Shown here: positions 55,801 through 64,000 of the stretch, one piece after another
Position numbering within the stretch: position 1 is the first letter of the stretch
Layout of the letters: the number at the start of each line of letters is the position of its first letter
Assembly (NCBI GenBank): GCA_024663395.1
Contig: JANFAH010000035.1
Span: forward strand, 434,001-498,000
Direction of reading: 5' to 3'
From: Pisolithus tinctorius
Taxonomy: Eukaryota > Basidiomycota > Agaricomycetes > Boletales > Pisolithaceae
DNA: 64,000 nucleotides
Made by a program: the position numbers and the translations under genes
Notes under the pieces: generated by a model
The model's input: the letters and a program-made list of their open reading frames with translations, nothing else
What the model was told of the DNA's origin: nothing
The model's database searches: none

Positions 55801-56731
55801 ATTATTTAAAATGTTGGGAGTACAGCAGAAACTCTCTATGGCTTTCCACCCTCAAATGGATGGACAAACAGAGTGGTTGAACTGCAAGATCCAGCAGTAT
55901 TTATGGATGTATGCCAACCAGCAACAGGCTTGCTGGGAGGAATGGCTACCTTTGGCTCAGTTTGCATACAACAACTCTGCCTCCTCTTCTACTGGCAAGT
56001 GCCCCTTTGAAGTTACTTGATCCTATAGACCTAGGATGGGTGTCGAACCGATGACTTCAAAGGTAGAAGCAGCAGAGGGAGTTGCCAAATCCTGGTTCCA
56101 GGTGTTCCAGGATGTCAAAGCAAACCTCGCCAAAGCACGTTCCTGGCAGAAACAACAAGCAGATAGATGCCACTCATCTGCCCCTTCCTACTCCATTGGA
56201 TCTCAGGTCTGGCTAGCTACAGATCACCTGTCCTTAAAAGAACGGCAGAGCCGTAAACTTTCTGAGAAATGGATTGGTCTGTACAAAGTTTTAGAGGTAC
56301 TTTTGAACACTCTTAAATTAAAGTTACCACGCAACATGAGGATTCACCCAGTTGTGAACATCTCATGGGTCAAACCCTATCTTGGTGCTCTTGATGGGCA
56401 GCCTGTCAACAGGCCTGGACCACAGAGGGTCACTGATGAAGGAGATGTCAAATATGAGGTTGAATATGTTGTCAACTCCCATTTGAAACGAGGAGCTCTT
56501 CAGTTCCTCGTCCATTGGAGGGGATACCCTGAAGAAGATCGTACCTGGGAGCCAGCCTCTGCCTTGAAGAATTCACAGTCAGTGATCAAGGATTTCTATC
56601 GATCCCACCCTGGGGCCCCCCATAAATTATCTCTCCTTTTGTCTGAAAGCTTCGACAGCTTGTTCACCCCTGTACTGGAACCATTTACTACTGTTTGTCC
56701 TATTTGGTCTTGCCTGGAAGTCGAGCCTTAG
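52839..56731 (+). pseudogene. pol of the 6.46-kb gypsy element
   Basis: Protease NALLNSGATGVFIDKDFV (the expected DSG is NSG) and GSTMILGHTWLHQHNPLIDW. RT PVFFVPKKDSKKRMVQDYHY, FEPLVMFFGLCNSPTMFQ and an intact YIDD (VLIVYIDDLMIFTK). RNase H FRLEMDASDYATRAVLSVEC and VHDKEMLAIIHALEQWCHYL. Integrase zinc region VKHCQTCQASK, core LTTDFMDLGVKGSSGKSHVL, IVLD*GPQF (TGA where Arg is usual), HPQMDGQTEWLNCKIQQYLW. Chromodomain YEVEYVVNSHLKRGALQFLV, HWRGYPEEDRTWEPAS. Stops at about 53,922, 54,606, 55,137, 55,766 and 56,018, and a frame change between 55,140 and 55,418, leave it inactive. Confidence 0.92.
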
Positions 56732-56741
56732 GAGGGGATAG

Positions 56742-57139
56742 TGTAATGACTGGTAGACTTTTCACTTTCGAGGTTCCCTAGTTGCCTATATATATCCACC
56801 CTCTGGTTAGGGTTATGCCTTAGGGATGCTTAGTCATCTTGGACTTTTCCTTTGCTTACTCTTAATGCTTACATGATACTTAGTAAGGCCATGCCTCGTT
56901 GCTAATGCATGTTTGTGTTCGACCAATAGCATAGTTCTCTCTTTTGTTTACCTCTTTCTAGAATGTTCTCTTGTGGCAATACATACAAACAGTAAGGCAG
57001 TATATAAGTCCCATCGTTTGTCATAGCCAGTTTCTCTAATCTAGTTCATTTTGAGCTTGGTACTCAATCAACAGGTTCCACTCCCACAACTCTCTGGTTT
57101 GAAGTGATAGCTGAGAAGACTTTGTCTTTGGTTGCTTCA
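56742..57139 (+). repeat. 3' LTR of the 6.46-kb gypsy element
   Basis: 398 bp, preceded by GGAGGGGATAG. It ends TTGCTTCA at 57,139, followed by the agcac TSD. It retains the 11-nt segment exactly complementary to the primer site (57,038-57,048). Confidence 0.95.
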
Positions 57140-58830
57140 AGCACTAATAAAAAGCACCATGACAGCCCATTTGTCAAAGGGAACCTAGTATATGTGTCTA
57201 CTAAGAATATTAGCCTCCCAAAAGGAATGTCTTGGAAACTCATCCCAAAATTCATGGGACCCTATAGATAGTGGAGGACTTTGGCAATTACTCATATAGG
57301 ATCAACCTCCCTACAAATCTGAAACAACGAGGCATACACAATGTGTTTCACTCTTTGTTGCTGAGAGTTCACATCCTGAATGATGACAGGAAATTCCCTG
57401 GAAGACAGGATGACCAAATCCTGGAGTTTGGTGGGAGCAGCCACAAGTGGGCTGTGGAGCATATACTCTGGCATTGTGGGAGCCACTCTGATGCTATGTT
57501 TGAGGTACAATGGACAGCTGGCAACCAAACATGGTTACCATATGAGGATATCTCACATTTGAAAGCACTAACTGATTATCTTGAGGCCATTGAGGCTGAA
57601 GGGATTGAAAATTTGAGGGACATGGGTGATGGGGAATTGTCAGATGATGATCCCCAGGTGTTTGTTGGACACTTGGCACTGCAGTCATGCAGAAGCCATA
57701 AATACCACCCATGTCCAAACCCAAGATGCCAGGCAAATGAATGGGATGCAACCCCATTGCAGCCTCAGCACCACTATCCACCACCTACTCACTCGGCCCA
57801 TAAACCCTCATCACACTATGCCCCATGTCCTGCCCCCCACACTGCTCAATACAGATTGAACCGATGCCAACCTCCTCATGAACATTGAACCTGTCCCCAC
57901 CATTATCAGTCAAGAGGCCCACCTCAGAGACAAACACATGGAAGCATACCTGCTTACCCCATGCATCACTTAAACCATCGCCATTCATGCCATGGACTGC
58001 GAACTAGGGGACAGTACCAACACCAATCTGACAGAAGAAGGAGTGTCGATCCAGTTTGAAGCACCATTGCTGAAATCATTGAGGAGCTACAGCTGTTGTC
58101 ACTCAACACTCAATTGTCGTATCCATGGACTAAGGTTAAAACCATGTCAGCCCCACACTGTAACAAATATATTGAATGTTACTGTGGTGACTTCTTCTGA
58201 GTTCACACTTTCAATGAGAATGGTGAAGAAGGGGAATGGGTGGTTATCCACAGAGAGCAGGTTAGGCCATTCTTTGATCATGACCACATGCTGCATCATC
58301 AGCATGATACCATCCTGGAAACCCCCTCGTGGTATCATACCTGCTGAGAAGCAGTCAGGTGAATGGTGCTGACAGGAGCACATTTCGCATATTATGATGT
58401 CAACAATGACAGGGAATTGGAGGTCATTGCACCAGGCCCCATACCAGTACCTACACATATACCCACTCAACCCCATCCCAATACACCTTTGTCATCTTCC
58501 CACTGCAACAGCTTCCCAGGGCCCTGTCCAATGACATTGAAGATGAGGAAAAGGAGGAACTTGACATGGCTGACATCATGATCTCCATCGCAGACTCAGA
58601 CTCAGACTCGGAATCAACCACTTCTAAGTTGCTTGATAGCATAAATGTGAACTTGAACTCAATACCAATGTGGCACTTCGAACGAGAGAATGTGCAAGTG
58701 GTATTTTCTTCAATGTGGCACAGTACAAAGCGGAGTATCGATGGGAATCAGGAGGCCGCAGACGAAGGGAATAGGAAAGAAGATGATCAGGATGATGAGG
58801 TAGAACTGGTACTGCATCTATGACAAGTAT
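57140..58830 (+). pseudogene. Old gypsy element, part 2: integrase C-terminus, chromodomain, long tail
   Basis: Continues the frame of 50,375-50,681: TNKKHHDSPFVKGNLVYVST, LIPKFMGPY, then after a frame slip VEDFGNYSYRINLPTNLKQR, HNVFHSLLLRVHIPN-like sequence, a chromodomain (WAVEHILWHCGSHSDAMFEV, QWTAGNQTWLPYEDISHL), and DDDPQVFVGHLALQS. After about 57,900 decayed polyprotein-like sequence goes on in shifting frames (CYCGDFF; GEWVVIHREQVRPFFDHDHM; AYYDVNNDREL; HFERENVQVVFSSMWH), suggesting a long C-terminal extension typical of some basidiomycete gypsy polyproteins. No 3' LTR was identified. Confidence 0.75.
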
Positions 58831-60842
58831 TTCCAGCACCATGATGTCAACCTCAAGATAATAACAACGGTGGAGGCTGGGATCAGGTCTAGAGCTGTCA
58901 GAGGTAAGACAACCAGAGCCCCCCACCTCATCCAATTGCACAAGCACATAAATGACTGGGGATCACAAAACTTGAGTGTGCCATCGTGTCGAGTGGTTCT
59001 GGGTCCATTATCAGGGAAAGTGGAACTACATTGGTATGTGACCATCATCAAGACCTGTATCTGCTTTGCTTGATCAGGGACACATGAAGCCAGGCATGGG
59101 GAGAGTGGTTGGAACTTCAGCACTGGTAAAGAGATGTGGATGATGGACACAGCCAGTCAGTCACAGATCTGCAAACCTGTACATCAGCACGGAACATAAA
59201 TGGTACATATTTTCTCATGTGTGTCACTGCTGCTAGCTTCGTACTACCTGTCCTCGTATTACTCGAACTCATCCCCAAATCCATGGATTTCTGGTCCTGG
59301 TTTCAGTGGTGGTAGCTTGGCATAGGTGAGAAGGAAAGGGCAAGAAGGGAGGGGACGACAAACTCGGGAAGCTGGTGTTGCCCAAGTTGGGCTATGGAGA
59401 ATCATAGTTCCACCATCAGCAGGAGGTGCTTCGGCAAGCCCTCGATTGATAGTTCCTGTGGAAACTAAAAACTCAAGACAAAAGGCAGATCTGATTGGCT
59501 GGGAGAAGTGTGTGCTGTAGTCACCAGATGACAGATGTAATTAAGACCTTAGGGTTCCTTGAGCATTGCCCAAACATAGACAGGCAATAAACAGACCCTG
59601 CTTTGCATTGTTGTTGGAAACATATTCCCTCCTGTGTTTCCTATCCTTTGGTGGTATTTACCCACATGCATTGCTTAGACTGCACAAGTTATGTTGTAGT
59701 GTCTCAGATTACCCTACTGTCACTTGGAGGAGAGAATAGGGTTGGAAACTTTAGAGCTAAGACCTGAAAGTCAACCCAAATGAGTTCTCTGGGCAACCTA
59801 TACTACAGAGATGTCCCTACAGATGTGAAGTGCATCTAGCCAAAACAGTGATCTTGACACCACCAGTGGCCTCATCAGGAAATGTGAGGAAGCAACATGT
59901 AAGTAAAAGAAAGGCCCAGAAGGGTGTAGAACCATGTGCCAAGATTAGATGAGATAACTATGATAGGATAAGACAAGATGTGAGTAGACAAAAGAAAAAG
60001 ATATGGCCATTACACAAAGTTGGTGCAGGTAAGAATGACTATGGTAAGAAGAAAGGGGCTAATAGAGTCAAAAAGCTGACATTGCCCAAGTCAAGTCATG
60101 GAGAATCATGGGTGCAACATCAACAAGTAGTGTGTGCTCAGCTGTCTTCATTGGCATTATCATGTGGGATCAGGACTAGTGCAAGTAGTGATTAACAGAA
60201 AGCTGCTATGACAAGACTCTAGACCTTTGCCAACCCTGCAACCTCTGCAGCTACACTAATGACACAAGAACAGCATCAAAACCACACTCCTTCACATTCA
60301 CAATGCCCTACATGCCAGTGAATGTACCAAATTCAGTGTTGATCTACCAGTATTGAGAGGAAATGGCACAGGAAATGAAAAAGAGCTGTGTGTGATGAGA
60401 TGGTGGAGGGATATAAGGACATCACCTGGATAAGGCTCATAAGCAGGGGAATGACAAAGGAGTCAAGGGACATTTGACAGTATGCAACAACTGTCTAGGA
60501 AAAATCATTGTAGGCAGTGAGCACTGTGAGTTTATATGTGCCAAAGATGTGATAGAGGGGTGGGAGATAACAGTGGCTGGGGGCATAGTGACCAGTTAAA
60601 GGGTCTTCCTGGCAAATTATTATGCAAGTGCTTGGATACAATTTGTACTTTTCACCAGGTAGCATATCATGAAGCATGATTGAAAGTGGGGTGTGACAAA
60701 ATGTAGTATGTGATACCATATCAGAGGACATGGGTGTAATTAGCAAGGTAAAATGATCATTGGAAAGATATGGTGTATGAACAAATTTGTGGCAGTACAA
60801 CAGCAGGTATACCCAACATCAAATTGCAATTTAAGCCATCAT
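58831..60842. other. Decayed repeat DNA, no supported gene
   Basis: Two diverged copies of a segment lie in direct orientation near 59,320-59,440 and 60,030-60,150. They share GCTG[G/A]xxTTGCCCAAGT and ATGGAGAATCAT. CpG is rare and ORFs are short. Nothing else is recognised. Confidence 0.45.
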
Positions 60843-63800
60843 TCACCTGGTGATATAGAAGCATTTGCACCACTCTTTGCCATGGACCATCTGACTCAAG
60901 TCCAGCTCTATGCAACACCCTCTAGGAAAGACTGCTGTGGTCCACATTGAGTAAAATGGTCTCCTAGGTGTTGGAGGGATCCAAAGTAGTAGTTGTCCCT
61001 TTGGGCCTTTGATCCAGCCATCATCATGTATCTTGACTGCTTCACCCAGACTAGCCCTCTGTTGCATGAACACATCAACAAGTGGATTACTATTACACAG
61101 AGCATGTGAGGGGTCAAATGAAAAGCAAATGGGATATCTCTTGACACCTGCACTTGTTGATAAATGAAATAAGAATAGATAGAAGGTGGAGGCACATACC
61201 ATCTGAAGGAGGGAATGGATGAAATATGCAGGAGGGGTGGGATGCAACCATTATGAACACCTCATGCTCCCAGACCCTCAGTGTTGTCCCAAGAGCCTGA
61301 GGCAATCCTCTTCTCATCAGGGGAGAATGCAACTGATCTGACTACATCTGTATGACCCTCAAGAGGGGTGCCAATCTGCACACCTCCTTCAACATCCCAC
61401 ACCCTCACAGTGTTGTCCCCTGAGCCTGAGACAATCCTCTTCCCATCAGGGGAGAATGCAACTGAATTGACTCCTTTTGTATGGCCCTCAAGAGGGGTGC
61501 CAATCTGCACACCTCCCACAACATCCCACACCCACACAGTCCTGTCCCAAGAGCCTGAGACAATCCTCTTCCCATCAGGGGAGAATGCAACTGAATTGAC
61601 AAAAGAAGTATTGCCCTCAAGAGGGCTGCCAATCTGCACACCTCCCTCAACATCCCACACCCTCACAGTCCTGTCCTGAGAGCCTGAGGCAATCCTCTTC
61701 CCATCAGGGGAGAATGCAACTGAGCCAACTGCAGAAGTATGGCCCTCAAGAGGGTTGCCAATCTGCACACCTTCCTCAACATCCCACACCCTCACAGTCC
61801 TGTCCCAAGAGCCTGAGAGAATCCTCTTCCCATCAGGGGAGAATGCAACTGAATTGACTTTATCTGTGTGGCCCTCAAGAGGGCTGCCAATCTGCACACC
61901 TCCCTCAACATCCCAGACCCTCACAGTGTTGTCCCAAGAGCCTGAGACAATTCTCTTCCCATCAGGTGAGAATGCAACTGAATTGACTGTAGATACATGG
62001 CCTTGTAGTAGCTGCTGTTCAACTGGCCACCCTTTCAACCCTCCTACAGCAACTCTAGCCAGCCTTGGGAATTTTGGCAAGATCATCATTGATAGCAATG
62101 CATTGGAAGGAATAAATGGCAATGCAGAAGCATACAGGTGTGGAGTGCTGTGCACTATCACACTGCTGAAATTCTGAATCAACTTGATTCCATCCTCTAC
62201 CAATGCCAATACATCCTTGAAGCCTCCTTGTCCCTTCATTGCTGTGTCAAATGGCATCAAACACTGTACATAGGGTACTCACCTGTAGCCATGTTGCAAC
62301 CCTACCAAGAGCATCCACCCCCTTTCCAACCATCCCCAGAAGACTTAATACCTCCAGCCAGAACATCATCTTTTCACTTCCAACAATAGCCCTCACCAAC
62401 CCTGCAAGTCCCAAGTCAAATGCTGGGTCCAGAATCGACTGGAGTATGAGAGATGGTGTGGAATCTTGTCCTCAATTTTCTTCGACAGATCAAGAACTTC
62501 AGCATTGACAAGGTAGGAGCTTTCTAATTTGCAGATGTTGAATTCAAGGTTTTCACAGAGAAGCTGCAATGTGGCAGAGGCCAGGTCTTTTCCATCAGAG
62601 GTGTCAACAAAGTAGACACCACTCTGTGAACGATCCATCAGGAAGTCATAGAAAGATGCATGAAGTGGCCACACAGCGGAGACATGGTCCACAATGCCAC
62701 CCAGCATGGAGACATGAACTTGAGGATGAGAACAATGTCATAGTGGTCCTGCATGTTTGGGAATTTTTTATGCATCGAATTCAAGACTGCCATAGGAAGA
62801 GGTTCAAGGGTCATCACAACTTGCCACATCACAGAGTGATATCATTCCAGGCCTTTCCCAGATTGGGGTATGCCCTCCTTCAGGATCGCAAAGTAAGTTG
62901 TGTCCAGGAGCATTCTGCCTTCTTCTGACTCTAGCACCATCAGATCCTTGTAGCATTCTTTCCAAGTTTCTCCAGCTCTACCTGCCCTGATGAACTCACA
63001 AGCTAGACAAGCCCACTCGAACAGACCACTGGATTTTTTGATGACGTTCTGGATTTCTGTTGCTTCAATGGTGGGAAGACTGTCCAGGTCCTTTGAAACA
63101 TATAGCCAGATATCATGTTCCACCAACTCCTGATGAATGTCGTCCAATGAGATTGCCTTCACATGTGGAACATCCCTCATAACATGTGTGATGTCTGCTA
63201 ATGGTCTGGACGTCAAAAGGATCTGGAAATTTGCTGGCAGATGTGTGGCTTCTGATGATTTCAGCAGGCTCAGGATAACCTTCCTCAGTTTCTCTGGCCC
63301 ACTTTCATCCAATGCATCAATTATCACGACCACATTCCCAACTATCTCTCCATTAATCTTCGATAGTGGCTCCAAGATGAATCATTTCCACTGCTGTACC
63401 ACATCGCATGTCATCTTGAGTGCATGGTTATTTGACACCACATTTGACAATGTGCATCGAAATGCCTGATCATGATCTGCCAGATCACACACGATAGTAG
63501 TCAGAATCTTTTCCTCCCATCGCTCAGCCTGCCTGTCACAAGCAAAGCAGAAACAGGTGCCAGGAGCTCCCACATCCTCGATCCATGATGTGATTGTATG
63601 GGCAATGGCAGACTTTCCCCTTCTGACCTGCCCATGGAGCCACAAGATACAAGGGGCATTGATGTCACATGTGGTAATCCAGTCGGTGATGTCCTTCAAA
63701 ATTTCTGTTCTGGTACCATTGAGGCATGTCTTGGTCATATTCAGGCCTGCGCCCACAGCATAAGCCATGCCTTCGAGGTTCAGGTCTTCAAGAATGCAGT

Positions 63801-64000
63801 ACATGTTGATCTGGTTGTCCCATATCGCATGATCCTGATATTGTTGCATCAGGTCACCCAGATTCTTGATGTGGCCACAGGCGACAGTCTGCGGGTCAGA
63901 AACAAAGCTGTCCCTGATTCTTACCACTGACAACATATTGCATCAGCACACTGAAGTGGATCAGAGGACCATGAACATAGGACCTACAGATGTTCTTCTT
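60843..64000 (-). pseudogene. NACHT-WD40 NLR (STAND) gene, decayed, 5' end beyond the window
   Basis: Reading right to left: a pre-NACHT block (LNLEGMAYAVGAGLNMTKTC), NACHT with Walker A (LWLHGQVRRGKSAIAHTI) and Walker B (NVVVIIDALDES), a sensor-type LLTSRPL, and a helical region (LEPLPMAVLNSM, PLHASFYDFLMDRSQSG, FNICKLESSYL). Next are a linker with a possible GTGAGT intron (about 62,285-62,245), STPHLYASALPFIPSNALLS, six 43-residue WD40 repeats (about 62,010-61,270) and the fungal NLR tail (DDGWIKGPKGQLLLWIP, WTTAVFPRG, HGKEWCKCFY) ending at 60,843. Lesions: an in-frame TGA near 63,380 (QQWK*FILEPLSK), a frame slip near 62,715 and a 2-nt loss in the sixth repeat (DNTEGLGA instead of DNTVRVW). 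Such proteins act as cytosolic sensors in fungal non-self recognition. The 5' effector-domain exons are off the right edge. Confidence 0.85.
61262..62023 (-). repeat. Near-identical WD40 tandem repeats of 129 bp within the NLR
   Basis: Six units of 43 codons share SVAFSPDGKRIxSGSxDxTV, RVWDVEGGVQIGxPLEGHT. Variation is concentrated in the five residues after GHT (STVN, TDKVN, TSAVG, TSFVN, TKGVN, TDVVR patterns) and around SGSxD. This matches the high-conservation WD40 repeats of fungal HET-type STAND proteins, which homogenise by recombination while a few surface positions diversify. Confidence 0.9.

Larger units (their letters stand above)
50682..57139 (+). mobile_element. Complete Ty3/gypsy chromodomain retrotransposon, 6.46 kb, TSD agcac
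   Basis: Two 398-bp LTRs (50,682-51,079 and 56,742-57,139; TGTAATGAC...TTGCTTCA) of equal length, flanked by agcac (50,677-50,681 and 57,140-57,144). Internal order: primer site, 0.75-kb leader, gag, protease, RT, RNase H, integrase, chromodomain, purine tract (GGAGGGGATAG). LTRs differ at about 23 positions by my count, 22 of CpG type. Several TGA codons sit where CGA is expected. Inserted into an older integrase gene. Confidence 0.96.

Overview
This is a repeat-dominated stretch of a filamentous fungal genome, most likely an Agaricomycete (mushroom-forming basidiomycete). The signs are short GT-AG introns (about 45-65 nt), a NACHT-WD40 NLR with the fungal C-terminal tail, a WD40/membrane protein of the mushroom type, chromodomain Ty3/gypsy elements and a LINE of a kind common in these fungi. 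I cannot name the species. No rRNA, tRNA, CRISPR or bacterial-type operon was seen. Only one host-type gene looks complete: the ten-exon WD40/transmembrane gene at 13,762-15,620. Most other coding sequence belongs to nested, mostly broken retroelements.

Layout, left to right. 0.25-0.76 kb: exact-period 65-bp tandem array whose units carry a 12-bp inverted repeat. 1.6-5.8 kb: LINE (endonuclease then RT) split by a 1.82-kb LTR-like insertion and a 575-bp solo LTR with a 5-bp target-site duplication (TSD). 5.8-8.7 kb: minus-strand LTR-element fragment (gag plus 5' LTR) that has cut a RING-finger gene (8.7-9.2 kb). 9.2-20.8 kb: mostly single-copy DNA with weak ORFs and the intact WD40/TM gene. 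20.8-23.1 kb: decayed repeat units in two orientations. 24.5-33.7 kb: a 129-bp satellite split by a 7.1-kb gypsy element (25,567-32,653). 34.9-36.65 kb: eroded LTR, mitochondrial-Hsp70 pseudogene and solo LTR. 39.0 kb: copia-type LTR with primer site. 40.9-46.8 kb: minus-strand gypsy element without its 5' end. 46.8-50.4 kb: two copies of the 1.8-kb LTR-like unit, head to head. 50.4-58.8 kb: an old gypsy integrase/chromodomain gene split by a complete 6.46-kb gypsy element (50,682-57,139). 60.8-64.0 kb: a broken NACHT-WD40 NLR running off the right edge.

Main biology. (1) Both complete gypsy elements look self-primed in the Tf1/sushi manner: 11 nt starting 2 nt after the 5' LTR are complementary to an 11-nt LTR segment about 32-37 bp downstream of a TATA box. 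(2) The 7.1-kb element has a -1 slippery heptamer abutting the gag stop codon and an antisense coiled-coil ORF between pol and the 3' LTR. (3) LTR pairs differ almost only at CpG-derived dinucleotides, and the catalytic and nonsense lesions follow the same CG-to-TG/CA pattern, which suggests CpG-directed mutation. (4) The 1.8-kb LTR-like unit carries the same 159-codon ORF in three copies, open in two of them; I do not recognise the protein.
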